Below are positions 56,788 through 64,000 of a stretch of DNA of 64,000 bases, in pieces (position 1 is the stretch's first letter; the number at the start of each line of letters is the position of its first letter). The notes below the pieces were generated by a model. That model saw only the letters and a list, made by a program, of their open reading frames with translations, had not been told where the DNA came from and did not search any database. Source of the stretch: Streptomyces inusitatus (GTDB lineage: Bacteria; Actinomycetota; Actinomycetes; Streptomycetales; Streptomycetaceae); NCBI RefSeq assembly GCF_014651115.1, contig NZ_BMWG01000015.1:1-64000 (forward strand), in the 5' to 3' direction. The position numbers and the translations under genes are program-made.

Positions 56788-58017
56788 ATGTCCCAGCAGC
56801 CACGCCCGGGAACCCGCCAGGGCCCCCCGACGCCGGACGCCCGGGGCGCGGACCGGGACGACCGACGGCTCGACACCGTCATGAACACGGCCTTCATCGC
56901 CCTGCTCGCCGGATCCCTCATCCGCTATCTGATCAAGCACCCGGAGAGCCCCCGGGTCCCCTGGGTCATCTCCCTCAGCGCCGCCCTCGCCGTGCTCCAG
57001 CTCGCCGGCCACCGGCTCACCACCCGCGCCCACGGGCGCGGCGAGCTCCTCCGCCTCGGGCTCGTCGTCGGCTGCTGGGTCCTCATCGTGCTCCTCGCGC
57101 CCAGCTTCGCCTGGTGCGCCGTGCCCCTCATCTACACCGGGCTGCGCGCCCTGCCCACCCGGGCCGCCGTCGCCCTCGTCGCCGCCCTCACCCTCCTCGT
57201 CATGCTCGCCGAATGGCGGCTGCGGCAGGGCATCGACCCCAACCTCTTCCTTCTGCCGACCGTCGTCGCCGCCCTCGCCACCGCCGTCTTCCTCCATATG
57301 CGCCGCCAGGCCGACCGGCTCCGCGACCTCGTCGACGACCTCATCCGCACCCGCCGCGAACTCGCCGCCACCGAACGCCGCGAAGGCACCCTCGCCGAGC
57401 GCCAGCGGCTCTCCATGGAGATCCACGACACCCTCGCCCAGAGCCTCTCCAGCCAGCAGATGCTGCTCCAGGCCGCCGAGCGCACCTGGGACAGCGACCC
57501 CTCCCTCGCGCGCGGACACATCCGCACCGCCGAGTCGATCGCCGAACGCGGCCTCGCCGAGGCCCGCCGCTTCGTCCACGACCTCGCCCCCGCCGACCTC
57601 GCGGAGGGCGGCGGCCTCGCCCAGGCGCTGCGCACCCTCGCCGAGCGCGAGTCCACCGACGCCCTGCCCATCCGCTTCCACCTCGACGGGCCGCCCGCCC
57701 CACTCCCCGACCGGGTGCAGTCCGCGCTCCTCCGGATCGCCCAGGGCGCGCTCGCCAACGTACGAGAACACGCCGGAGCGACCTCCGCCGCGCTCACCCT
57801 CAGCCGACTGGACGATCAGATCGTCCTCGACATCGCCGACGACGGCATCGGCTTCCTGCCCGTCGAGCGCGCCCCCGGAGTGCGCGGCCACGGCCTCGCC
57901 GCCATGCGCGCCCGGCTCCGGCAGCTCGGCGGCACCCTCACGATCGAGTCCGCGCCGGGCGAGGGCACCGTCCTCTCCGCCGCGATCCCCCTTGAACACC
58001 CCTCGGAGAACCGATGA
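56788..58017 (+). CDS. senS: sensor histidine kinase SenS (NarL-class)
   Basis: 409 residues. Five hydrophobic helices (~35-185: TAFIALLAGSLIRYLI; PWVISLSAALAVLQLAGH; LLRLGLVVGCWVLIVLLAP; VALVAALTLLVMLAEW; LPTVVAALATAVFLHM), HisKA_3 dimerisation with MEIHDTLAQSLSSQQ (phospho-His), and HATPase with DIADDGIGF and GHGLAAMRARL. Partner of HbpS in redox/heme sensing. ATG at 56788 with AGGAGA; overlaps senR by ATGA. Confidence 0.9.
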   Translation: MSQQPRPGTRQGPPTPDARGADRDDRRLDTVMNTAFIALLAGSLIRYLIKHPESPRVPWVISLSAALAVLQLAGHRLTTRAHGRGELLRLGLVVGCWVLIVLLAPSFAWCAVPLIYTGLRALPTRAAVALVAALTLLVMLAEWRLRQGIDPNLFLLPTVVAALATAVFLHMRRQADRLRDLVDDLIRTRRELAATERREGTLAERQRLSMEIHDTLAQSLSSQQMLLQAAERTWDSDPSLARGHIRTAESIAERGLAEARRFVHDLAPADLAEGGGLAQALRTLAERESTDALPIRFHLDGPPAPLPDRVQSALLRIAQGALANVREHAGATSAALTLSRLDDQIVLDIADDGIGFLPVERAPGVRGHGLAAMRARLRQLGGTLTIESAPGEGTVLSAAIPLEHPSENR

Positions 58018-58637
58018 CCGCCGTACGGATCCTGCTCTGCGACGACCACGCCGTCGTCCGCGCCGGGCTGCTCGCGCTCCTCGGCAGCGAGCCCGACATC
58101 GAGGTCGTGGGGGAGGCCGGCAGCGGGGAGGAGGCCGTCGCCATGGCCGGGAAGCTCCGGCCCGACGTCGTACTGATGGACCTCCAGCTGGGGGCCGGGA
58201 TCGACGGAGTGGAGGCGACCCGCCGGATCGCCGGGACCGGCGTCCATGTCCTCGTGCTGACGACCTACGACACCGACGCCGACATCACCCGCGCCATCGA
58301 GGCCGGGGCGACCGGCTATCTCCTCAAGGCCGAGCGCCCCGAAGAACTCTTCACCGCCATCCACGCGGCCGCCCAGGGCCGCACCACCCTCTCCGCCCCC
58401 GTCGCCACCCGCGTCATGGACCGGATGCGCGGCGCTGGCCGTCCCACTCTCACCGACCGCGAACGCGACATCCTCGGCCAGCTCGCCCGGGGCCTCGGCA
58501 ACCGCGAGATCGCCCGCGCCCTCTTCATCAGCGAGGCCACCGTCAAGACCCACCTCGGCCGCATCTACGCCAAGCTCGGCGTCGACACCCGCACCGGCGC
58601 GGTCTCCACCGCGAAGGAGCAGCGGCTGCTGCCCTGA
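58014..58637 (+). CDS. senR: response regulator SenR (NarL family)
   Basis: 207 residues: receiver domain with LLCDDHAVVRAG, phosphoacceptor Asp in VVLMDLQLG (~55), Lys in YLLKAERPEE; C-terminal LuxR/NarL HTH (LTDRERDILGQLARGLGNRE, IARALFISEATVKTHLGRIY). Overlaps senS by 4 nt. Its phosphorylated form controls redox genes in S. reticuli. Confidence 0.9.
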   Translation: MTAVRILLCDDHAVVRAGLLALLGSEPDIEVVGEAGSGEEAVAMAGKLRPDVVLMDLQLGAGIDGVEATRRIAGTGVHVLVLTTYDTDADITRAIEAGATGYLLKAERPEELFTAIHAAAQGRTTLSAPVATRVMDRMRGAGRPTLTDRERDILGQLARGLGNREIARALFISEATVKTHLGRIYAKLGVDTRTGAVSTAKEQRLLP

Positions 58638-58664
58638 GTCCGCCGGGTGGGGGGTGCGGGGTGC

Positions 58665-58938
58665 GGGTGCGGGTGTCGGTGGTGCGGGGTCGGTGGGTGT
58701 GGGGGTCGGGGGCCGCTCCGGGCCCGTGTCCGGGACTGCTTTCCTCACCGCGCTCCGCGCGAGCTGCGCCGCTTTACGTCCCGGACCCGAGCCCTGCGCG
58801 TCCCCCTCCACGACAGTCCCCGGCGATCCGCCCGGCTGTTCCGAAAATCTGATGTGAGGGGAGTGCGAAGGCAGTCTCCGACGATCCGCCGGTGATCCGC
58901 CCGGGGACCCGAAAACCTGATGCGGGGGGAGCGCGAAG
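58665..58938. repeat. left arm of a 275-bp inverted repeat
   Basis: Reverse complement of 60326-60603 with four mismatches and a 3-nt difference in a G-run. Spans the 3' flank of senR and extends to just before the RidA start. Starts within a GGGTGCGGGTGTCGG stretch. No gene is convincing inside it. Confidence 0.9.
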
Positions 58939-58954
58939 TGGTGAGAATCGGCGT

Positions 58955-59362
58955 ATGAGTGTGAAAATTGAACGAATCAACCCCGAGCAGCTCCACCCCA
59001 CCCCCGGCTACCACCACATCACCATCGTCGAATCGGGCCGCACCGCCCATCTCTCCGGACAGTGCCCCCTCGACCTCTCCGGAGCGCTCGTCGGCGAGGG
59101 CGACCTCGACGCCCAGATCGACCAGGTCGTCGCCAACGCCCTCACTGCCCTCGGCGCGATCGGCGCACGCCCCGAGGACGTCATCCGCTCGCTGATCCAT
59201 GTGGTCAGCGCCGAGTCCGAGGTCCTCGCCGGCGCCTGGGACCGGCTCAACGCCTCCGCCCTCGCCCCCGCCTTCACCACCGCCTCCACCCTGCTCGGGG
59301 CCTTCGGCCTCGGCTACCCCGGGCAGCTGGTCGAGGTCGATCTGACCGTGGCCCTGGCATAG
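58955..59362 (+). CDS. RidA/YjgF-family protein
   Basis: 135 residues, Rid superfamily: INPEQLHPTPGYHHITIVES, LSGQCPLDLSGALVGEGDLD, DQVVANALTALGAIGARPEDVIR, PAFTTASTLLGAFGLGYPGQLVEVDL. The Arg of canonical RidA active sites (usually near the end, in R-x-x-V) is not obvious; the position reads GQLVEVDL, so it may be a Rid subfamily without imine deaminase activity. ATG at 58955. Confidence 0.8.
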   Translation: MSVKIERINPEQLHPTPGYHHITIVESGRTAHLSGQCPLDLSGALVGEGDLDAQIDQVVANALTALGAIGARPEDVIRSLIHVVSAESEVLAGAWDRLNASALAPAFTTASTLLGAFGLGYPGQLVEVDLTVALA

Positions 59363-59385
59363 GCGCATCGCGGTGGGGTGCCCGG

Positions 59386-59637
59386 TCAGCCCGCGACGGC
59401 CTCGATCAGGGAGAACGGCGGGGCGTCCGGGAGAGGGGCGACCGAGGCGACGGTCAGGCCCGCGCGTCGGCACACATCCTCGAACTCCGTGCGGGTGCGT
59501 TCCCCTGCCGCCCACGTTCACCAGCATGTTCAGGTCGGTCAGATAGATGCCTCCGGGCGGCAGCACCGCGCGGCAGTGGCGGAGGATCGTGACCACCTGG
59601 TCGTCCGGTTTCCGCCACCGAGCGGGTGCGACCCCAC
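59386..59637 (-). pseudogene. decayed SAM-dependent O-methyltransferase, C-terminal remnant
   Basis: Translated in pieces it reads DDQVVTILRHCRAVLPPGG, LTDLNMLVNVGG, then after one extra G ERTRTEFEDVCRRAGLTV and FSLIEAVAG-stop. These are the terminal motifs of methyltransferase family 2/O-MT (ILRHCRAAMPPGG, DLNML, GGRERTEAEF). The frameshift lies near 59500. The 5' two thirds are missing, with the VOC gene stop abutting the break. Confidence 0.75.
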
Positions 59638-59639
59638 CT

Positions 59640-60251
59640 TCAGCGGGCGCGCACCTCCAGCACCAGGCCCTGAGGGCTGTGGAGCATACCGTCGCGGAGC
59701 CGCCCGGCAGCGCGGGCGGCCACGGCGGGCAGATCGTCGACCAGGACGACCGGCCGCCAGCCGGGCACGTCCGCCGTGCCGAACTCGGCCTGCTCCAGGC
59801 CCAGCACCTCGCGGTAGAAGCGGCGCGCCCCCTCCGGATCCGGGCAGTCCAGGACCAGTGGCCGGGGCTCGTCCCAGCCGGCGAACCCGCGCGCCTGCCA
59901 GAGCGAGACCGCCGCGCCGAAGGGATCGACCAGGGTCGCGATCCGGCCCTGGTCGCCCGCGTCGAACGGCGGTACCACCAGCCGTGCTCCATGAGCCGTC
60001 GCCGCCTCGGTGCGCCGGTCCACATCGTCCACCGCGAGATAGTGCGCGATGTGCGCCGGAGTGCCGGGCGGATAGACCGGCTGGGAGAGATCGCTGACCC
60101 CGCCCACGGGACGGCCGTTCTCATAGATCTTGGTCGCCCGCCGCCAGTCGTCCTCGTCGACGGCGAAGTGCCAGCCCAGCACGGTGGAGAAGAACTCGGC
60201 CGCACCGGCCGGGTCATGGGTTTTGAGGTCCATCCAGCAGAAACCGTTCAT
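59640..60251 (-). CDS. VOC-family protein with two glyoxalase-like domains
   Basis: 203 residues: first VOC module (~4-115, FCWMDLKTHDPAGAAEFFS, VLGWHFAVDE) and second (~130-200, LVLDCPDPEGARRFYREVLG, WRPVVLVDDLP). Common in streptomycetes as antibiotic- or metabolite-binding/modifying proteins; function unknown. ATG at 60251. Lies inside the inverted-repeat-bounded segment. Confidence 0.8.
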   Translation of the reverse strand: MNGFCWMDLKTHDPAGAAEFFSTVLGWHFAVDEDDWRRATKIYENGRPVGGVSDLSQPVYPPGTPAHIAHYLAVDDVDRRTEAATAHGARLVVPPFDAGDQGRIATLVDPFGAAVSLWQARGFAGWDEPRPLVLDCPDPEGARRFYREVLGLEQAEFGTADVPGWRPVVLVDDLPAVAARAAGRLRDGMLHSPQGLVLEVRAR

Positions 60252-60325
60252 CCGACGGTGGTACCCGGAGCCGGGCGCGGCGGGCAATCGGTTTTCGGGA
60301 CCTCGGGAGGATCGCCGGGAACTGC

Positions 60326-60603
60326 CTTCGCGCTCCCCCCCCCGCATCAGGTTTTCGGGTCCCCGGGCGGATCACCGGCGGATCGTCGGGGACTGCCTTC
60401 GCACTCCCCTCGCATCAGGTTTTCGGAACAGCCGGGCGGATCGCCGGGGACTGTCGTGGAGGGGGACGCGCAGGGCTCGGGTCCGGGACGTAAAGCGGCG
60501 CAGCTCGCGCGGAGCGCGGTGAGGAAAGCAGTCCCGGACACGGGCCCGGAGCGGCCCCCGACCCCCGCACCCACCGACCCCGCACCACCGACACCCGCAC
60601 CCC
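60326..60603. repeat. right arm of a 275-bp inverted repeat
   Basis: Reverse complement of 58665-58938. Inside it, and just left of it, a ~65-nt motif (GCATCAGGTTTTCGG, CGGGCGGATC, GGGGACTGCCTTCGC, CTCCCC) is repeated about two and a half times. Frames crossing it are not considered coding. Confidence 0.9.
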
Positions 60604-60728
60604 CAACCCCGGTCAAGCGGATCAACTTTCGGGTACGGGAGCACCCTCGCGCTGTACTCGAAGGGGAGCGGCGGGCAGCGACCTCGGGGGGACGCCGCAG
60701 GGACCCCGGGCGCGGGAGGGTGGTCGGT

Positions 60729-61763
60729 ATGAGCGGTGACGACGGGGAGAGCGGCCGGATGAAGACGGTGAGCGTGGGGGCGAGCTGGGGGGTCGTGGGG
60801 GTGCTCGGCGCGGCCTGGGGGGCGACCGGGGAGGGGGACACGATCGGCACTGAGCATCTGCTTGTGGCGCTGGCCGACGCCAAGGGGGAGACGAGCCGCG
60901 CGCTCGGCCACTCGGGCGCGACCGTCGCCGCCCAACTGGCGGTGGTGCGCGAGCGGGAGCGGGTCGCGGGCTCCTGGGTGAGCACGGACGAGCTGGCGGA
61001 CAGCGTCTCGTCGAAGGAGCTGCTGGGGGACGACGGCGATCGCGGCCGACTGCTCAGCGGGGCCGCGAGCCGGGCGTTCGTCCGCGCGATGGAACTGGCC
61101 CGCGAGGAGGGCACGAAGAAGTACGGACCCACGCAGCTGCTGCGGGCCCTGCTGGCCGACGAGAGCAGCCGCGCCGCCGAGGTGCTCCAGATCCTCGGCT
61201 CAGGCTCAGCCTCAGCCTCCGGATCCGGATCCGGCCTCCCGGCGGGTGGCGGGCTCGACCCGCTGCTGTGGCCCACCCGCGACACCCTCCTTGGCCGCCG
61301 TCCCCCGCGCGGGCTTCCCTTCTGGAAGCGGCTGCTGTTCACCTTCGCCAAGGGGGCCAACCTCGCCTCCCACCCGGTGCTGTGGGTCAGTCTCGACACG
61401 CTGGAGCAGTCGCGCGCGCTCGGTCAGGAGGCCGGCACCGAACATGTGCTGCTCGCGCTGCTCGCCACCCATGAAGTCGGCCTGCGCCACCCCCATATGG
61501 CGAACGAGGGGCCCGTCGATCCGGCGGTACGCCACGCGGGCGGTGCGAGGCTGGCCGCGATGGGCGTCGACTATGTCTCGGTGCGCCGGGCGATCGAGCG
61601 CGACGACTTTGAGCTGGGCGAGGAGGAAAGGGACTTCGGCGCGTTCCTCGACGCGGCGGCGGGCGACGAGGGAACCGGACCTCTCGTGGAAGCCCTCTTG
61701 CGGGGCGACACCCGGGCCCGGCGGCTGATCGAGTCGCTGGGGTTCGCCATCACTTCCCGCTGA
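60729..61763 (+). CDS. Clp N-terminal-domain protein
   Basis: 344 residues without AAA modules. Two Clp_N-like regions: ~25-160 (GDTIGTEHLLVALADAKGET, GPTQLLRALLADES) and ~210-330 (QEAGTEHVLLALLATHEVGL). The T/G-TEHLLLAL heptads are characteristic of ClpA/C adaptor-binding domains, so it may be a degenerate or regulatory partner of ClpC. A Ser/Gly/Ala linker (~158-172) joins the halves. ATG at 60729 with GGGAGGG. Confidence 0.75.
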   Translation: MSGDDGESGRMKTVSVGASWGVVGVLGAAWGATGEGDTIGTEHLLVALADAKGETSRALGHSGATVAAQLAVVRERERVAGSWVSTDELADSVSSKELLGDDGDRGRLLSGAASRAFVRAMELAREEGTKKYGPTQLLRALLADESSRAAEVLQILGSGSASASGSGSGLPAGGGLDPLLWPTRDTLLGRRPPRGLPFWKRLLFTFAKGANLASHPVLWVSLDTLEQSRALGQEAGTEHVLLALLATHEVGLRHPHMANEGPVDPAVRHAGGARLAAMGVDYVSVRRAIERDDFELGEEERDFGAFLDAAAGDEGTGPLVEALLRGDTRARRLIESLGFAITSR

Positions 61764-61786
61764 ACCCGACCCCGAAGGGGAACCCC

Positions 61787-62401
61787 TTGCGCCTCCGCGT
61801 CTCCGCCCGCCACGGCCTGGCCACCGCCGTCGCGTCCGCCGCCCTGCTCACCGCCGCCGCACCGACCGCGTCCGCGTCCGCCGCCGCCCCGGGGCAGTAC
61901 GGTCCCGGACCGTACGCCCAGCTCCACCCGATCGCCTCGCTCTCCGCCGACCGGCTCGCCACCGCCGATCTCGTCGCCGCCGCCAAGTGGGGCACGGGAA
62001 GCCCCATCGACGACCCGGCCCGGGAGCGGATCGTCCTGGACACTGTCCGTGAGCAGGCCGAGGACGCCGGGGCCGACCCGGAGGCGACCGTGCGGATCTT
62101 CCGGGACCAGATCGAGGCGAACAAGCTGGTTCAGCGCGGACTCCACAGCCTGTGGACGGCCGACCCGGCCAAGGCCCCGGTCGAGCGCCCCGATCTGGCG
62201 GAGGTCCGCAAGGAGATCAACCGGGTCAACGGCGAGCTGGTCCGGGCGATCGCGGGCTCGGCGACGGCCCGCTCGGCCCCGTACTGCCGGGGGGTCCTCG
62301 CGCTCTCCGCGCTCCAGGTCCATCACGACAAGGGGCTGGACCGGCTGCACGCCAGGGCGCTGGCCCGCGCGGTGCCGTCGGTCTGCTCCGACGAGGACTG
62401 A
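61787..62401 (+). CDS. secreted chorismate mutase (AroQ-gamma type)
   Basis: 204 residues with a signal peptide (ATAVASAALLTAAAPTASASAAA). Chorismate-mutase helix pattern: LSADRLATADLVAAAKWGTG, DDPARERIVLDTVREQAEDAG, IFRDQIEANKLVQRGL (Arg/Lys/Glu residues of the active site). Two Cys (APYCRG, SVCSDED) can form the disulfide seen in mycobacterial secreted mutases. TTG at 61787 after AAGGGG, 23 bp beyond the Clp_N gene. Confidence 0.85.
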   Translation: MRLRVSARHGLATAVASAALLTAAAPTASASAAAPGQYGPGPYAQLHPIASLSADRLATADLVAAAKWGTGSPIDDPARERIVLDTVREQAEDAGADPEATVRIFRDQIEANKLVQRGLHSLWTADPAKAPVERPDLAEVRKEINRVNGELVRAIAGSATARSAPYCRGVLALSALQVHHDKGLDRLHARALARAVPSVCSDED

Positions 62402-62489
62402 CAGAGGCTGAACACGAGCCGTACGGGGCGGGGTTGACCCCGGTGGGACGATCGGGCGCAGACGCAGCCACGGACGGAGGGACACGCCC

Positions 62490-63932
62490 ATGACCCGCCC
62501 CGCACGACAGCCGCTGTTCATCGACGGTGCCTACACCGAGGGCACGGGCACGGAGACCTACGAGGTCCGCAGCCCCGCCACCGGCGAGCCCGTCGGCTCC
62601 ACCCCGGTCCCCACCGCCACCGATCTGGACGAGGCCGTACGCGCCGCGCGCCGCGCCCAGCGCGACTGGGCGGCCGTGAACGTCTGGGAGCGGGCCGCCG
62701 TCTGTCATCGCATGGCCGACGGGATCGACGCGCTCCGGGAGGAGCTGGCCCTGCTCCAGACCCAGGAGCAGGGGAAGCCGCTCGCCGAGTCGCTCGCGGA
62801 CGTCACCGAGGCGGCGCAGCTCTTCCGGCTCCACGCCGAGGACGCCGTACGGCTCAACGGCGAGACCCTGCTCTCCCGCGACAGCTCGAAGCGGATGTTC
62901 ACCTTCCATCGCCCGGTGGGCGTCTGGGGCGTCATCACACCCTGGAACTTCCCGCTGCTGATGTTCGCCGAGTTCGCCGCCCCCGGCCTCGCCACCGGCA
63001 ACGCGCTCGTCGTCAAACCTCCCGCCCACACCCCGCTGACCGTTCTGCGCGCGATGGCCGTGGCGTCCGCCGCCGGACTCCCCGCCGGGCTGGTCAATGT
63101 GGTGCCGGGCGACGGGGTCCTCGGGGACGCCCTCGTACGCCACCGGGGCGTCGACGCCATCGGCTTCATCGGCTCCTCCGCGACCGGCGCGCGGATCCAG
63201 GCCGCCGCCGGGCTGAAGAGGTCCCTGATGGAGTGCTCGGGCAACGGCCCGCTGGTGGTCCTCGCCGACGCCGATGTCGGGGCCGCCGCGAAGGCGGCGG
63301 TCGACGGCGCGTACCCCTGCGCGGGCCAGGTCTGCTGTGCCACCGAGCGGGTCGTGGTCCACGCCGACGTCCACGACGCCTTCGTCGGCGCGGTGCTGCG
63401 CGAGTCGGAGCGGGTGGTGCTCGGCGACCCGCTGGACCCGGCGACCGTGCTCGGCCCCCTCAACAACGAGGCGGTGGCCCGGAAGATGGACCGCCATCTC
63501 GCCGACGCCCGCGAACGCGGCGCGCGGGTGCTCAGGGGCGGCGGGCGGCGCGCCGGGATGCCGACGCGGCTCTACTACGAGTTCACCGTGGTCGACGAAG
63601 TGCCCGAGGACAGCCTGCTGGCGAAGGAGGAGTCCTTCGGCCCCGTCGTACCGGTGATCACCGGCCGGGACGAGGACGATCTGCTGCGCATCGCCAACGA
63701 CGACGCGCTGGGGCTCCAGGGCGCGGTCTTCACCCGGAGCATGAAGTCCGCGTTCCGGTTCGTCGAGGAGATGGCCGTGGGGCAGGTCATCGTGAACGAC
63801 ACCAACAACTGGTGGGACATCAATATGCCGTTCGGCGGGGCGGGCGGCCGGTCCACCGGCTGGGGGCGGATCGGCGGCAGATGGACCCTGATGGACATGA
63901 CGGACACCCGTACGGGAGTGATCAGTCTTTAG
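62490..63932 (+). CDS. aldehyde dehydrogenase family protein
   Basis: 480 residues. NAD(P) fold with TPWNFPLLMFAEFAAPGLATGN, PAHTPLT, GSSATG; catalytic Cys in GQVCCATERV (~285). The usual glutamate motif ELGGK is ECSGN, so the Glu is kept but the context differs, as in some succinate-semialdehyde or betaine-type members. Later motifs KEESFGPVVPV and NDTNNWWDINMPFGG present. ATG at 62490. Confidence 0.88.
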   Translation: MTRPARQPLFIDGAYTEGTGTETYEVRSPATGEPVGSTPVPTATDLDEAVRAARRAQRDWAAVNVWERAAVCHRMADGIDALREELALLQTQEQGKPLAESLADVTEAAQLFRLHAEDAVRLNGETLLSRDSSKRMFTFHRPVGVWGVITPWNFPLLMFAEFAAPGLATGNALVVKPPAHTPLTVLRAMAVASAAGLPAGLVNVVPGDGVLGDALVRHRGVDAIGFIGSSATGARIQAAAGLKRSLMECSGNGPLVVLADADVGAAAKAAVDGAYPCAGQVCCATERVVVHADVHDAFVGAVLRESERVVLGDPLDPATVLGPLNNEAVARKMDRHLADARERGARVLRGGGRRAGMPTRLYYEFTVVDEVPEDSLLAKEESFGPVVPVITGRDEDDLLRIANDDALGLQGAVFTRSMKSAFRFVEEMAVGQVIVNDTNNWWDINMPFGGAGGRSTGWGRIGGRWTLMDMTDTRTGVISL

Positions 63933-64000
63933 CCGGGGTCGAGGAGGGGGCGGGCTCGGGCGGGTTCCGCAGGCCGAACCAGTAGGTGGCGCAGAAGCCG
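63922..64000 (-). CDS. C-terminal end of a membrane protein (partial)
   Basis: Only 25 codons: GFCATYWFGLRNPPEPAPSS then TPAKD and stop TGA (63922-63924). Aromatic GFCATYWFGLR looks like the end of a membrane helix with a positive residue after it. The stop overlaps the end of the aldehyde dehydrogenase gene. The rest lies outside the window. Confidence 0.45.
   Translation of the reverse strand, partial: GFCATYWFGLRNPPEPAPSSTPAKD

Noticed and set aside
58665..58938. coding frames in the inverted repeat arms
   Set aside because: The same frames appear on both strands of a repeat with GC-rich low complexity; no ribosome site or family match.

Overview
High-GC actinobacterial chromosome, almost certainly Streptomyces: strong third-position GC bias, frequent GTG/TTG starts, and a gene order familiar from the S. 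coelicolor chromosome centre (cysS-rlmB, msiK, groEL, thrC, otsA/otsB, nagK-nagA, cdgB, terD, hbpS/senS/senR). No tools were used; assignments rest on motif recognition and remembered families.

Layout. (1) 1-5.9 kb: cysS end, rlmB, a DoxX membrane protein, a sugar-nucleotidyltransferase, a small secreted protein, the multi-sugar ABC ATPase msiK and tRNA-Thr(TGT). (2) 5,891-24,296: an 18.3-kb integrative and conjugative element of the pSAM2/AICE type, bounded by a 62-bp direct repeat covering the 3' half of the tRNA. It has integrase and excisionase; a primase-polymerase with a DUF3987-type helicase as the replication module; an FtsK/SpoIIIE-type DNA translocase for conjugation; SpdB-like membrane proteins; a Pif-like Nudix protein; a KorSA-like GntR repressor; and cargo comprising a PP2C phosphatase, an orphan C5 DNA methyltransferase, an HEAGH metalloprotease-like protein, a Pycsar-type membrane effector homologue and many micro-proteins. 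Its non-coding parts hold a 222-bp symmetrical iteron array, GGTGCTAG repeats behind the translocase gene, and five copies of a covarying hairpin cassette, four of them 26-29 nt upstream of small genes. (3) 24.3-35 kb: universal stress protein, ArsB/SLC13-like permease, small-molecule kinase, GNAT, a quinone-oxidoreductase gene behind a SoxR box, FAD oxidoreductase, secreted peptidase, groEL with two CIRCE operators, cold-shock gene. (4) 35-41 kb: CysO-like sulfur carrier and threonine synthase behind a SAM riboswitch, glucosyl-3-phosphoglycerate synthase, otsA and otsB facing each other. (5) 41-48 kb: amino-sugar locus (binding lipoprotein, SIS isomerase/deaminase, ROK kinase, deacetylase, PfkB kinase, class II aldolase) with dre-like sites. 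(6) 48-64 kb: CBM-like protein, diguanylate cyclase cdgB, flavin reductase, ArfB, TerD, secreted NTF2-like and M1 peptidase proteins, hbpS facing senS-senR, then a 1.4-kb segment (RidA, decayed methyltransferase, VOC protein) between 275-bp inverted repeats, a Clp-N protein, a secreted chorismate mutase and an aldehyde dehydrogenase.

Within the element the minus-strand genes form long units with repeated 4-nt ATGA/GTGA overlaps (20,776 to 17,172 is six genes so coupled), so methyltransferase, protease-like protein and Pycsar-like protein are co-expressed with spread functions. The most unusual signals are the symmetrical iteron array, the hairpin cassette family, and the coupled methyltransferase/protease/Pycsar-effector block.
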